51,583 nucleotides of DNA from Secundilactobacillus odoratitofui DSM 19909 = JCM 15043 (GCF_001434895.1 NZ_AZEE01000017.1:1-51583); one strand, 5' to 3'; counted from the first letter of the stretch, positions 39,131-48,588 are shown. Notes: a model not told the origin generated them from the letters alone. Translations and numbers: made by a program.

Positions 39131-40400
39131 TGTTATCTGCACGTTCCTTTCTCATCTGTGTCAGAATTTGTTGCGCATCAGTCTGCGTCGGGTCTTGATG
39201 CGTTTTTAATTGCGTCACCACATCGTCAATTTCATGATCCTGTGCGCCAACGCTCATGGCTAGGGATCGTAATTGCATCCGCATGTGGCCTTGTTGAATA
39301 CCAGTGGTAACCAGGGCCTTAATGGCTGCAAAATTTTGCGCCAGTCCCACCGAAACAATCAATGCCATCAGTTCCTCTGGCGACTGAATACCCGCAATCT
39401 TTTGGTTAACTGCTACTAGGGGTAACACGGTCGTAGCGCCACCAACTGTCCCAACCGGTAACGGTAAAGTCAGTGTGCCCACTAATTGATCACCGTTGAC
39501 CTGCCACTGACTGAGCCCCCGGTATTGGCCATCACGAGCGGCATACGCGTGAGCCGCACTTTCAATTGCCCGCCAGTCATTACCCATCGCCACCACAACA
39601 GCGTCGACACCGTTCATAATGCCCTTATTATGTGTCACTGCACGCATTGGATCGAGTTGTGCAATTTGACTAGCTTGTGCCATTTTAGTTGCGGTCAGTT
39701 GCGCTTCAGCATCTTCTTGTGCCAGCTGGGCAATCGGAATCGAACAACTCGCGGTCGCCAAACTTTGATCACCTGCATTGGATAGGATACTAAACAAAGT
39801 CGTGTGATGAAGTTTAGTTTGAATGACCTTAGCAACCGCCTCTAGCATCGTGTTCATCATGTTAGCACCCATAGCCGCTCTAACGTCCACACTTAGATCA
39901 ATGGAAACGAAGCCCTCACCTAAGTCGCGGGTTCGAACCAGTTTAGGGCCACCACCGCGTTTGACGATTGATGGATGAGCTGCGGCAGCAGTCTCCAACA
40001 ATTCAGTTTGGTGTAACGCCACCCAATCATCAATTGAAGCGTAGACCTTAACGTCACTTAAGACAATTTGGCCAGTCAGTAAGCGCGAAGAAACAGTCGC
40101 CGTCATGCCACCGGCCCGTGCTAATTGTTTCGCCCCATTACTGGCAGCTGCTATGACGGACGGTTCTTCTGTCACCATCGGCACCACGTAATCACGCCCG
40201 TTCACAACAAAATTGACCGCCACACCCTCAGGTAATTGATAGGCAGCAATCGTGTTCTCAATTAATTGTGGTGCATCGGCATGTGCCTCGTGTGCCTCAA
40301 GAATGGCACGTTGTTCATCAGTCAAGCCACGGGTTTGCTGTAAGATTGACAGTCGCTGTTGCTGTGTTCGTTTATAAAAGTGTGAAAACTCGGATTCCAT
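39117..40400 (-). CDS. mvaA: Hydroxymethylglutaryl-CoA reductase, class II
   Basis: Reduces HMG-CoA to mevalonate, the key step of isoprenoid supply for undecaprenyl phosphate and quinones. The 427-residue class II enzyme has 'EEPSVIAAASNGAKQLARAGG', 'RDLGEGFVSIDLSVDVRAAMGANMMNTMLE' (split over residues about 175-205), 'HNKGIMNGVDAVVVAMGNDWRAIE' and a C-terminal flap with conserved His. I use the ATG at 40400, with AAAGGA 10 bases upstream. It lies 24 bp after the Ppx gene and overlaps the HExxH gene. Its presence shows that this organism uses the mevalonate route. Confidence 0.96.
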   Translation of the reverse strand: MESEFSHFYKRTQQQRLSILQQTRGLTDEQRAILEAHEAHADAPQLIENTIAAYQLPEGVAVNFVVNGRDYVVPMVTEEPSVIAAASNGAKQLARAGGMTATVSSRLLTGQIVLSDVKVYASIDDWVALHQTELLETAAAAHPSIVKRGGGPKLVRTRDLGEGFVSIDLSVDVRAAMGANMMNTMLEAVAKVIQTKLHHTTLFSILSNAGDQSLATASCSIPIAQLAQEDAEAQLTATKMAQASQIAQLDPMRAVTHNKGIMNGVDAVVVAMGNDWRAIESAAHAYAARDGQYRGLSQWQVNGDQLVGTLTLPLPVGTVGGATTVLPLVAVNQKIAGIQSPEELMALIVSVGLAQNFAAIKALVTTGIQQGHMRMQLRSLAMSVGAQDHEIDDVVTQLKTHQDPTQTDAQQILTQMRKERADNNAKH

Positions 40401-40424
40401 GGTCACCTATTCCTTTGTTCATAA

Positions 40425-41348
40425 TTAATATGCTTGATTCAAATATGCGTTAATAATCCCCTCACGAACGCCACTTTCTGAAAAAATAACGCGATCAGAA
40501 TCAAGCATCTGCAACAGTAAAATCAATGGCATAATACCACCAACAATGATGTCAGCACGATCAGGCTCAAGCCCAGATATTTGTTGACGTTCAGTACGAC
40601 TTTTACGAAGTAAGTTTGAAAACAACCGAAAAACGTCTTGTGTCGCCAGTTGATAACCGTGAATTTGTTCAACGTGTAAAACCTGTTGCTGGCGACGACT
40701 CATTCTTGCCAGTGAGCGATTAGCGCCACCAAGCAGGATGAACGGTTTGGTTTTAGCTTCATTTAGCCACCAGATATCTTTCAACCGTTGACGTAAGAAG
40801 ACCGTGGCGTCAAAAAAATCAGCCGAGTTAATTCGGTCAGCCAGCTTAAATTGTTCAGACAGATTCACCGCACCGAAGGGAATACTGATCAGGTTACTTT
40901 CTTTACCACCTGCAATATTAACCATTTCTAAGCTGGCACCACCAACATCCAACATCAGTGCGTCCTCAACCCGCAGCCGATTCATCACACCAAGATAATC
41001 GTAATAGGCTTCATCATCACCAGACAAAACGTCAAATTGCAGCCCAGTTTCTCGTGACACCCGTTCCAAAAAATCAGCTTGGTTGCTAGCTTGACGCACC
41101 GCCGCTGTGGTAATCGCCTTCACGGTTAAATTAGGTAACGTTTGATACCGCTGCTTAAACGCATGAAGTGCAGTGAGCGTTCGTTGGATAGCCGGTTCCT
41201 GCAGGATTTTCTCACGACCCATCCCCTCAGATAATCGTGAATCTTCTTTGTAGCGCCCCAATTCACGAAACGTTTTATCAGGTCTAACTTCATTAATCGT
41301 CATCCGAACCGAGTTAGACCCCAAATCTACAATTACTAAATTGTCCAT
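40425..41348 (-). CDS. Ppx/GppA family phosphatase
   Basis: A 307-residue member of the actin-like ASKHA fold; relatives hydrolyse inorganic polyphosphate or convert pppGpp to ppGpp. The N-terminal phosphate loop reads 'IVDLGSNSVRMTI', a second loop lies at 'ALMLDVGGASLEMV', and 'LLGGANRSLARM' follows. It is shorter than two-domain Ppx enzymes, lacking the C-terminal HD-like part. The ATG follows GGAGGAG. It lies 32 bp after trpS without a terminator. Polyphosphatase versus guanosine pentaphosphatase cannot be decided from sequence. Confidence 0.88.
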   Translation of the reverse strand: MDNLVIVDLGSNSVRMTINEVRPDKTFRELGRYKEDSRLSEGMGREKILQEPAIQRTLTALHAFKQRYQTLPNLTVKAITTAAVRQASNQADFLERVSRETGLQFDVLSGDDEAYYDYLGVMNRLRVEDALMLDVGGASLEMVNIAGGKESNLISIPFGAVNLSEQFKLADRINSADFFDATVFLRQRLKDIWWLNEAKTKPFILLGGANRSLARMSRRQQQVLHVEQIHGYQLATQDVFRLFSNLLRKSRTERQQISGLEPDRADIIVGGIMPLILLLQMLDSDRVIFSESGVREGIINAYLNQAY

Positions 41349-41380
41349 TGTGCCAACTCCTCCAGTTATTTACGTTGCGA

Positions 41381-42397
41381 TTAGTCGAAGTAGTTGATGC
41401 CAATCGCATTAGTCACTTCTGTCAGTGTCTGGTTAGCGACCTTGTTTGCTTTTTCGCTACCATCCTTCAAAATTTGGTAAACCCCTGGAATATCTTGTGC
41501 GTATTGTTCCCGACGCGTCCGAATTGGTTCTAATTTTGCTTGTAAAACATCGTTTAAATACCGTTTAATTTTAACATCACCAAGGCCACCATGCTGGTAT
41601 TGTGCCTTCAAATCGGCAATTTTTTCCGTATCCTCACCGAAGATATCTAAGTAAGTGAACACCGTGTTACCTTCGACATGACCAGGATCTTCAACGTGAA
41701 TGTGCGTTGGATCAGTGTACATTGACATGACCTTCTTTTGAATCGTGTCGGCATCATCGGATAGGTAAATGGCGTTACCCAGTGACTTACTCATTTTAGC
41801 GTTGCCATCAAGTCCTGGGATTCGACCTTCGCCTTCTGGCGGGAAATAGCCCTCTGGTTCAACTAAGACATCACCGTAAATGTTATTAAAGCTCCGAACA
41901 ATTTCACGGGTTTGCTCCAGCATTGGTTCTTGATCTTCGCCCACTGGCACCGTGGTAGCCTTAAAAGCCGTAATATCAGCAGCTTGGCTCACTGGATAAA
42001 TGAAAAAGCCGGCTGGCACACTTTGGCCAAACTTCTTTTGCTTGATTTCGGTTTTGACAGTTGGGTTACGCTCCAATCGTGACACGCTTACCAAATTAAG
42101 GTAGTGCATCGTCAATTCACTTAAAGCTGGAATTTGTGATTGCACTAAAATGGTCGATTTTGCAGGATCAATGCCAACAGCCAAATAATCCAAAGCAACT
42201 TGGATCAGACTGTTACGAATTTTCTCCGGATCACGTGCATTATCTGTTAATGCTTGTTGATCCGCAATCATGATGTATGACTCGTACTCACCAGAATTTT
42301 GTAATTTAACCCGGTTCTGTAATGATCCAACATAGTGACCAATGTGAAGCTTTCCGGTTGGTCGGTCACCCGTTAAAATAATTTTTTTGTTACTCAT
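41381..42397 (-). CDS. trpS: Tryptophanyl-tRNA synthetase
   Basis: Charges tRNA-Trp. The 338-residue class I enzyme has HIGH (residues 18-21) in '[12 protein letters not shown]' and the KMSKS loop near residue 200 in '[10 protein letters not shown]'. I chose the ATG at 42397, which has AAAGGA 8 bases upstream; two upstream in-frame ATGs are too close to or before that site. The gene is preceded by a complete T-box leader with a UGG specifier, so it is induced when uncharged tRNA-Trp builds up. Read-through would carry on into the Ppx, mvaA, HExxH and sirtuin genes. Confidence 0.97.
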   Translation of the reverse strand: MSNKKIILTGDRPTGKLHIGHYVGSLQNRVKLQNSGEYESYIMIADQQALTDNARDPEKIRNSLIQVALDYLAVGIDPAKSTILVQSQIPALSELTMHYLNLVSVSRLERNPTVKTEIKQKKFGQSVPAGFFIYPVSQAADITAFKATTVPVGEDQEPMLEQTREIVRSFNNIYGDVLVEPEGYFPPEGEGRIPGLDGNAKMSKSLGNAIYLSDDADTIQKKVMSMYTDPTHIHVEDPGHVEGNTVFTYLDIFGEDTEKIADLKAQYQHGGLGDVKIKRYLNDVLQAKLEPIRTRREQYAQDIPGVYQILKDGSEKANKVANQTLTEVTNAIGINYFD

Positions 42398-42446
42398 CTT
42401 ACTCATCCTTTCGTGATTGTGCACTCATCGTAATCGTCCGAGATTG

Positions 42447-42650
42447 AAAAAACGCCCCATTGCATATGCAATAGGACGTCAACCGCGGTACCACCTAAAA
42501 TTGTGACCAAAGTCACCACTCAAGCCGATAAGGAAGCACCCTAAAATTCAATTGCTAGCTCCAAATAAACGATTGTAGTTGGTTTCAGCACTTCCAACCT
42601 CTCTGCCATGATCGTCTTAACGCACTAGCGAATTTTTATCAATATAATGT
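42447..42650 (-). promoter_or_regulatory. tRNA-Trp T-box leader of trpS
   Basis: The minus strand contains the T-box core GGTGGTACCGCGG (42483-42495) followed by a terminator hairpin and six T residues (42447-42480). Stem I is closed by GCTAG/CTAGC and ACGAT/ATCGT helices. In the loop between them, TGG (42561-42563) followed by A is the specifier, matching tryptophan. The T-box sequence can pair alternatively to form the antiterminator when uncharged tRNA binds. Confidence 0.92.
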
Positions 42651-42654
42651 TCTT

Positions 42655-42683
42655 ATTCTAAGCAATTTTACGGTCGATGTCAA
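42655..42683 (-). promoter_or_regulatory. trpS promoter
   Basis: The minus strand reads a consensus TTGACA (42678-42683), a 17-bp spacer and TAGAAT (42655-42660). Confidence 0.8.
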
Positions 42684-42684
42684 A

Positions 42685-42715
42685 GTGACCGAATGTGTTC
42701 TTACCTTAATATAAT
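42685..42715 (+). promoter_or_regulatory. Possible helD promoter
   Basis: A consensus TATAAT (42710-42715) with GTGACC 19 bp upstream (42685-42690). It abuts the divergent trpS promoter. The leader to the helD TTG would be about 120 nt. Confidence 0.4.
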
Positions 42716-42840
42716 CAAAATTTTTAAAGGTAAAGCCATTCGCAACCTGACACGTGACTAACTTTCGAGTAAATCCAATTGACAAGCCCAATCAAGGCCA
42801 CTAGAATGGTTCAAGCAAACTAAACGAAAGAGGCGGTTTC

Positions 42841-45150
42841 TTGACATCGCAGGAACAAATTAAAGAGCAGCAACGTGTTGATTCGGTGATTCATCAAATC
42901 ACCGCAAAGATTAAATCAGTTTCCATGGAGTACGCCAAAGCTAAAACTGAAATGAAGTTAGTGCAAGAAAACTACAGTGCTAACACCTCGGTCAACTACA
43001 TTGAAGTTGATGACCGAATTGAAACTTCAGCCGACTTACAACAGCAACGGGCCCTGGCGTCACGATTGATTGAAAATGAGCAAATCATCGCCGGCCAACT
43101 ACGGACCTACCAAGATTTGGAAAAGTCACCTTACTTTGGTCGCATTGACATTCAAGATCCAGAGGAACCAACACCAGAACAGCTTTACATCGGAACGGCT
43201 TCATTTACCGATGAAAAGCAGAATTTTCTCGTATACGATTGGCGGGCACCTATTTCGGCCGTGTATTACAACGGTACGCTTGGGGACGTCACCTACGATA
43301 CACCAGCTGGCAAACAACTGACCAAGCTTACCAAGAAGCGTCAATTTTTAATTCAACATGGCCAAATTCAAAGTATGTTCGATACGAACGAAACCGTTGG
43401 TGACGAACTACTTCAGCACGTTTTAGGTCAGCAAAACGATGAAACCATGCAAAACATCGTGGCCACTATCCAACGTGAGCAAAATGACATCATTCGCGAT
43501 ACCCGCTCAGATTTGCTCGTCGTACAAGGGGTTGCCGGCTCAGGCAAGACGAGCGCCATTCTACAACGGATTGCTTTTTTGCTCTATCACAGTCGTCAAG
43601 AACTTCAAGCTGATCAGATTGTGCTTTTTTCACCAAATAAGCTCTTCAGCCACTACATCTCAGACGTACTGCCCAGCCTTGGTGAACGAAACATGCGACA
43701 AGTCACCTTAGCTGAATTTTTAAGTCAACGACTCTTAGGCTTAGACGTTGAGACGCTCTTTGACCGTTACGAAAAGGCTAATCAGCTGACCACTACTCAA
43801 GAAATTTATCAACGTTTTAAGTCATCAGCCGCATACATGCACCAGATTAACGATTACTGTCAGCGTTTGACGCCTGACCATTTTAAGTTCAATCACATTT
43901 ACTTTGAAGGCCGGATCTTTTTTGACCGGGCTGAAATTGAAAAAATTTACCAGTCGCTGCCAGCGTTGCAACCTGCTGAACGGTTCTTACGCACTAAAAA
44001 CATCTTAATCAAACGTTTGAAGCGACGCATCGGTCAGGAGACTAAGGCCAAGTGGGTCACTGATCAAATCGATCAACTGTCTGATGAACAATATCACGAC
44101 CTGCTTGGCACGAAACGCCGCCGCGATTTTCAAGCGTTGGATGACGAAGCTGATTACATTGCCCGCAAAATTGTGACGCGGCGGTTACGAGTTATTTATG
44201 ACGCGATTTATAACAATTACTTTTTAGACACTTATAGTCAATACGCGGATTTTATGCAACAAGTCACACCGCCGACTGGCATCAATCAAGACGACATGTC
44301 ATTGGACGCCAAACACTTTTTAAATGAAATTGAGTACCACCGATGTCCGTTGGTCGATGCAGCACCGCTGTTATACTTACGTGACCTCCTCACTGGCGGT
44401 GGTCAAAACCACGCCATGCAGCATTTATTTGTAGACGAGATGCAAGATTACTCCATTGCCCAACTGCAGTACCTTCACCACGCCTTTCCAAAGGCCCACA
44501 TGACCTTTCTGGGTGATAGTGAACAAGCGCTCTTTAAAGCAGTTGAATCACCAGAAAGTCTGTTGAAACGACTCAAAGCCGCGTTTAATGTCCACCGGCC
44601 ACGGCTACTTAAGCTGAATCGGTCATACCGATCAACCGCGCCCATCACAACGTTTGCTAAGGCCCTCTTACCAGACGGTGACCAAATTGAGGCCTTCAGC
44701 CGCCCAGGAGATCTACCACGCATGATTATGCGCTACGATACTGAAAGCGGATTAGAGGCACTGGCACAAGAAGCGGCTCGTTTGCGACAAACCAATGGGA
44801 CTGTTGCTATTCTCACCAAGAATCTGAATCAAGCCCACCTGATCTATCAAAAGCTGCATCATCAATCTGATGACGTTACGCTCATGACGGATGCTGACCT
44901 CTCCTTACCAAAGGGAACGTTAGTGCTGCCAATCTACTTAGCCAAGGGCCTAGAATTTGACGCAGTGATTGGTTGGGATGTCAGTCAAACTAATTTTCCT
45001 GATCAGCGCTATACGGGAACGCTCTACACCATTGCGACCCGCGCGATGCACCAACTCGTTCTTATGAGTATCGGTCAGGTTTCGCCATTAATAGCATCCG
45101 ATAAGATGCCACAAACCGTATTACAAATTGAACATGAACTGACTAATTAA
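42841..45150 (+). CDS. helD: HelD-like RNA polymerase recycling helicase
   Basis: A 769-residue UvrD-related helicase of the HelD type, which frees stalled RNA polymerase from nucleic acid. The N-terminal coiled coil (about residues 1-95) is rich in Gln, Lys and Glu. Then comes 'IGTASFTDEKQNFLVYDWRAPIS', typical of HelD, Walker A 'GVAGSGKTS' near residue 231, the variant Walker B 'VDEMQDYS', 'LNRSYRST' (motif IV) and 'GLEFDAVIGWDV' near the end. The start is TTG at 42841, with AGAGGCGG upstream. It is a single gene followed by a repeat element with a large hairpin that should act as its terminator. Confidence 0.9.
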   Translation: MTSQEQIKEQQRVDSVIHQITAKIKSVSMEYAKAKTEMKLVQENYSANTSVNYIEVDDRIETSADLQQQRALASRLIENEQIIAGQLRTYQDLEKSPYFGRIDIQDPEEPTPEQLYIGTASFTDEKQNFLVYDWRAPISAVYYNGTLGDVTYDTPAGKQLTKLTKKRQFLIQHGQIQSMFDTNETVGDELLQHVLGQQNDETMQNIVATIQREQNDIIRDTRSDLLVVQGVAGSGKTSAILQRIAFLLYHSRQELQADQIVLFSPNKLFSHYISDVLPSLGERNMRQVTLAEFLSQRLLGLDVETLFDRYEKANQLTTTQEIYQRFKSSAAYMHQINDYCQRLTPDHFKFNHIYFEGRIFFDRAEIEKIYQSLPALQPAERFLRTKNILIKRLKRRIGQETKAKWVTDQIDQLSDEQYHDLLGTKRRRDFQALDDEADYIARKIVTRRLRVIYDAIYNNYFLDTYSQYADFMQQVTPPTGINQDDMSLDAKHFLNEIEYHRCPLVDAAPLLYLRDLLTGGGQNHAMQHLFVDEMQDYSIAQLQYLHHAFPKAHMTFLGDSEQALFKAVESPESLLKRLKAAFNVHRPRLLKLNRSYRSTAPITTFAKALLPDGDQIEAFSRPGDLPRMIMRYDTESGLEALAQEAARLRQTNGTVAILTKNLNQAHLIYQKLHHQSDDVTLMTDADLSLPKGTLVLPIYLAKGLEFDAVIGWDVSQTNFPDQRYTGTLYTIATRAMHQLVLMSIGQVSPLIASDKMPQTVLQIEHELTN

Positions 45151-45155
45151 CTGAC

Positions 45156-45383
45156 AAAGATGTTGCAGTGAAAAAATCTATAAAAGTCTAAATTAGTAAG
45201 TATCGAATTGACTTCTCACTCAAAAAAATTAAACATTTTAGTTGGTTTTAAGACTGTTACCTAGTCTATACGTGTGCCACGGCCAAATCAGAGAACGGGC
45301 CCGTGAATTCCCAAAAAATCAGGAATTCATGGGCTCGTTCTCTTTCTATATTCTGGGACTCAATGAGCTTTTTCCCACTCTGA
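45156..45383 (+). repeat. Intergenic repeat element, copy 1
   Basis: About 228 bp between the convergent helD and antiporter genes. It shares with copy 2 (47251-47478) the ends (AAAGATG..GAAAAAATCTATA at the left, TATTCTGGGACT..CCCACTCT at the right) and an AAGACTGTTACCTAGTCTA..CGTG block. The core is a 21-bp stem (45291-45311 with 45322-45342, two G.T pairs) followed by TTTCTATA. It probably terminates transcription from both sides. Confidence 0.75.
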
Positions 45384-45386
45384 TAT

Positions 45387-46571
45387 TCAATTCACTTGCT
45401 TTTCGCCTGCCAGGTGCTGCTTTGAAACTAACGCCTGTTTTAACACAAACGGCGCAATCATAGTTGCCAGGATAATGACCAACACCATTTTAGAATAGGT
45501 CGCAGCCGATAGTAAGCCTGACTGCAATCCGATTTGAACGGTTATCATGCCCATCTCACCACGCGAGATCATGCCACTACCGATCACGTAACTGCTTTTG
45601 AGGTCAAAACCAGTTAATTTCGCACCTAAGCCACACCCCAGCAGCTTACTCAAACAAGCCAACACCGTCATAACCACGATCAACCACAATGATTGGCCGA
45701 GATACTTAAACGACATACTCAACCCAATTCCAACAAAGAAAAGTGGCACAAAGGTTGCATAGCCAATTGGTTCCATGTGGGCCTCGACCACTTCGCGATA
45801 CGGTGTGTGAGCGACCGCAATCCCCGCGAAAAAGGCACCAACCGCGCCACTCAAACCAACCGCATCTGCCAACCAAGCCATTCCAAGACAAATCACCATC
45901 GACATAATTGTGACACTCGAGTTCATGACCAGCTTTTCACTAATTGACATGAGGTATGGTGCAATCCAACGAACAACAAAATAAGTGCCACCAAAAAAGG
46001 CAAGCTGTTCCAATAATATCCAGCCTAAGTTAGGCTGATGACCATGCGAACTTAACCCTTGAGCGCCCATGAAACTAATCATAATCGATAGTAAAATCAC
46101 CCCAATGATATCGTCTGCAACTGCTGCACCAAGGATGGTCGCCCCCTCAGCTGTGTCCAAAGCTTGATAATCACGCAGTACGGCGACCGATAAGGAAACT
46201 GACGTTGCGCTGAAGATAACGCCTATGTAGATTGCTTCAAAAGTACCAAAATGAAATAAAATTGCCGCCCCACCCATCAGCACGACCGGAGCAATAACCC
46301 CGCAACATGCAACAATAATGGCTGGCTTAAAAAAGCGCCGTAACAAGGTTAAATTACTCTCTAAACCACCAATGAACATTAGCATGATGACGCCAATATC
46401 CGAAAAAGTATTTAAGAGTTGGTTCGGCTGAATCCAATTAAACAGCGCTGGGCCAACAACTACGCCAACCAGGATTTGACCAATCACAGCAGGAATTCCC
46501 AGCCGATTGGAAAAATGACCCGCAAAAGTCGTTAGTATCAGTAATAAACAGAGTGTGCCAATAAATGCCAT
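45387..46571 (-). CDS. Monovalent cation:proton antiporter (CPA2, KefB/NapA-like)
   Basis: A 394-residue membrane protein with about 12 hydrophobic helices. It has 'GIPAVIGQILVGVVVGPALF', 'IGVIMLMFIGGLESNL', 'GAAVADDIIGVILLSIMIS' with the paired acidic residues of the ion-binding site, and 'GMISRGEMGMITVQIGL' near the C-terminus. These are CPA2 features; sodium or potassium exchange for protons is likely. No RCK/TrkA-N domain is attached. I chose the ATG at 46571, preceded by AAAGGTGGGTGG; the open frame upstream overlaps the divergent Nudix start region. It converges with helD across repeat copy 1. Confidence 0.88.
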   Translation of the reverse strand: MAFIGTLCLLLILTTFAGHFSNRLGIPAVIGQILVGVVVGPALFNWIQPNQLLNTFSDIGVIMLMFIGGLESNLTLLRRFFKPAIIVACCGVIAPVVLMGGAAILFHFGTFEAIYIGVIFSATSVSLSVAVLRDYQALDTAEGATILGAAVADDIIGVILLSIMISFMGAQGLSSHGHQPNLGWILLEQLAFFGGTYFVVRWIAPYLMSISEKLVMNSSVTIMSMVICLGMAWLADAVGLSGAVGAFFAGIAVAHTPYREVVEAHMEPIGYATFVPLFFVGIGLSMSFKYLGQSLWLIVVMTVLACLSKLLGCGLGAKLTGFDLKSSYVIGSGMISRGEMGMITVQIGLQSGLLSAATYSKMVLVIILATMIAPFVLKQALVSKQHLAGEKQVN

Positions 46572-46671
46572 CTGCCACCCACCTTTCAATTTTGTAGTAC
46601 GATAAACATGTTGATTATCTTTAACATTACGCCACATGCGCAACGAATTCCAGAGTAAGGGAGAACCCGAT

Positions 46672-47238
46672 ATGTTTAAAAATTGGCATCAACCCGGTAA
46701 CATCCTGCAACAAACCACGCGTTATCAAGGACCCGTCTTTTCAGTGGAGCAATGTCACATCAAAACACCAGACGGGCTGCTAGTTGAACGCGACCTAGTG
46801 CATTGTTCGGCCACGGTCACCATTTTAGCCATGACCGCAGACCAAGAAGTCGTGTTAACCAGCGAATATCGGGTGGGCGTGAACGCTGATTCAGTGTCGC
46901 TACCTGCTGGCCTTGTCAATCCAGGTGAAACAGTATTACAGGCTGCTAAAAGAGAATTTCGAGAAGAAACTGGCTTTATTGCGCAGAGCGCCAAAGTGAT
47001 GACCACGGTCACAGCTTCAGAAGGTTTTATGGACCAAACTGCGGCACTCGTGTTCATTGAATTTGATCAAAGTATTCGAAAGACCCAACACTTTGATACT
47101 GATGAATTCGTCAATGTTAACTTGGTCGATTATATAAAATTGCGTCAATGGCTGGCCGACGGTAAAATCAATACCACGCAAGCTATGGCCGCAGTAGGCT
47201 ACTATGAATTATTTCTCAAAGATCAGCCTAAAGATTAG
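46672..47238 (+). CDS. Nudix hydrolase, ADP-ribose pyrophosphatase-like
   Basis: A 188-residue Nudix enzyme. The Nudix box runs from Gly80 to Gly101: G-x5-E-x7-REF-x-EE-x-G in 'GLVNPGETVLQAAKREFREE'. The preceding strand 'EYRVGVNADSVSLPAG' fits the ADP-ribose/NADH pyrophosphatase branch (NudF-like), which clears ADP-ribose, a product related to NAD-consuming enzymes such as the sirtuin in this window. I chose the ATG at 46672, preceded by AAGGGAG; an upstream ATG at 46636 has no site. It is divergent from the antiporter gene and followed by repeat copy 2. Confidence 0.9.
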   Translation: MFKNWHQPGNILQQTTRYQGPVFSVEQCHIKTPDGLLVERDLVHCSATVTILAMTADQEVVLTSEYRVGVNADSVSLPAGLVNPGETVLQAAKREFREETGFIAQSAKVMTTVTASEGFMDQTAALVFIEFDQSIRKTQHFDTDEFVNVNLVDYIKLRQWLADGKINTTQAMAAVGYYELFLKDQPKD

Positions 47239-47250
47239 TTTGGTGCATCA

Positions 47251-47478
47251 CAAAAGAGGCTGGGAAAAAAGTCTATATTGGCAAAAATCGAACTAGTTCC
47301 TTAGCTTCGGATTAATTAAAAATTTCAATTAATTCCAAGACTATTATCTGGTCTAAACGTGCGCAAAAACTCAGGCCCCGGCCATATAACAAGACCGGCC
47401 CGTAGATTCTCAAACCAGGAATCCACGGGCCGGTCTTGTTATATTCTGGGACCTAAACGAGTTTTTGCCCACTCTTTT
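47251..47478 (+). repeat. Intergenic repeat element, copy 2
   Basis: About 228 bp between the convergent Nudix and WxIP genes. Its ends, AAAAGAGGCTGGGAAAAAAG and GAGTTTTTGCCCACTCTTT, are imperfect inverted repeats, as in a miniature mobile element. The core is a stem of about 25 bp (47385-47410 with 47418-47443). It lies in the same orientation as copy 1 and shares the AAGACTATTATCTGGTCTA..CGTG and TTATATTCTGGGAC blocks. Confidence 0.75.
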
Positions 47479-47496
47479 TGAGTCTACCTTGTTCGC

Positions 47497-48489
47497 TTAA
47501 ACTTGGCGTTTCCGTTGGCGAACTCGCCAGTAACTTAAGCTACCAACGACGATCAATAACAGTCCGATCAGCCACCAATACAGTGCATTTGAATGCGGAT
47601 TTAACCGACGTGCTTGAGCCTTTGTGATGGTAAACGTCTGATCACTTAACCATTTTTTTGTCCCGGAAGTGATCACCATCTTTAAGCGATAGGTGCCCGG
47701 TTCAAATTTCTGGTTAGGCCAAATAAATTGATAATTAAAACTGGAGTGTGGTGCCATTTGAAGGTTGGTTTTTGAATCGTGAAAGATTTGCGAATCCCCG
47801 CCCTTAGGTTGAATGGTTGCCTTTACAGTCATTTGACCAAATGCAGTTGGTGCGTTGTTTTTAATCCTGACACCAACAGCGAGGCGTCCGTGTTGCTTAT
47901 GCGGTATCACTTTAGCGGTTGAAACTTTGGGTGTCACAGGCTGCCGGTTCATTTGCATCGTGGCGCCAACCACCATCGCATAGTGATTTTTAATTGAAAA
48001 ACCTTTTTGAGACTGTGAGCGTTGTTTTTCATGAATCGGCGTTAGCTTAAAACCGCCATCAATCATGCCAGCAACCTGATTCTTAGGCGTTTTCAATTTA
48101 AACGTCACGCGCTTGGTTGATTTTGGTCCAATCTTGACTACCTGTGGGTTGCTAACAAATCGACTGAACTGTTGGGTAGCTGGGACGGTCTGCGGATTTC
48201 GCTGATACGCAATCACACCGTTATCGTTTGTATATGCCGATACGGGTGCTATTTTAACTTGGCGTTCTTGATTGCGCTGATTATGCACTTTTAAAGTTAA
48301 TGTGATTGTCTGCCGGGGTTTAACTAACAGCTGGAAATAAGCGTTTGTATTGGTCATTTGCTGTTTAGGTTGTTGCACCGTTACCGAATAATTAAGTCCT
48401 TCTTGTGCACTTGCGGCATTGGCAGTTTGACAGCTGAAAGTCAGGCTTGCAAGTCCAAGTGCAATAACCGTGAATACTTTTTTTAACAT
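47497..48489 (-). CDS. WxL-interacting protein (DUF916-DUF3324)
   Basis: A 330-residue surface protein of the WxIP type that binds WxL proteins and holds them on the cell. It has a signal peptide ('MLKKVFTVIALGLASLTFS', cleavage near ANA-AS), a DUF916 peptidoglycan-binding domain (about 30-150: 'GLNYSVTVQQPKQQ', 'QTITLTLKVHNQ') and a DUF3324 domain (about 155-290: 'FSIKNHYAMVVGATMQ'). A C-terminal membrane helix with a basic tail follows ('YWWLIGLLLIVVGSLSYWRV'). I chose the ATG at 48489, with AAAGGA upstream. It follows the small WxL gene across a hairpin terminator, so read-through may set its level. Confidence 0.92.
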   Translation of the reverse strand: MLKKVFTVIALGLASLTFSCQTANAASAQEGLNYSVTVQQPKQQMTNTNAYFQLLVKPRQTITLTLKVHNQRNQERQVKIAPVSAYTNDNGVIAYQRNPQTVPATQQFSRFVSNPQVVKIGPKSTKRVTFKLKTPKNQVAGMIDGGFKLTPIHEKQRSQSQKGFSIKNHYAMVVGATMQMNRQPVTPKVSTAKVIPHKQHGRLAVGVRIKNNAPTAFGQMTVKATIQPKGGDSQIFHDSKTNLQMAPHSSFNYQFIWPNQKFEPGTYRLKMVITSGTKKWLSDQTFTITKAQARRLNPHSNALYWWLIGLLLIVVGSLSYWRVRQRKRQV

Positions 48490-48520
48490 ACGACATCCTT
48501 TCATCTCAATCCTTCCAAAT

Positions 48521-48567
48521 AAAAAACGCGGCTCGTCGCCCTTCAAACGGTATGAGTCGCGTTTTAT
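48521..48567 (-). terminator. Terminator between WxL and WxIP genes
   Basis: Minus-strand AAAACGCGACTC and GAGCCGCGTTTT form a stem (one mismatch) with a long loop, followed by TTTTATTT. It may end part of the transcript from the upstream WxL genes. Confidence 0.65.
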
Positions 48568-48588
48568 TTATCTCCCTGAATGGTCTCA

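Noticed and set aside
47251-47478. Reading the imperfect terminal repeats as a complete insertion sequence
   Set aside because: There is no transposase frame inside the 228 bp; at most it is a non-autonomous element.
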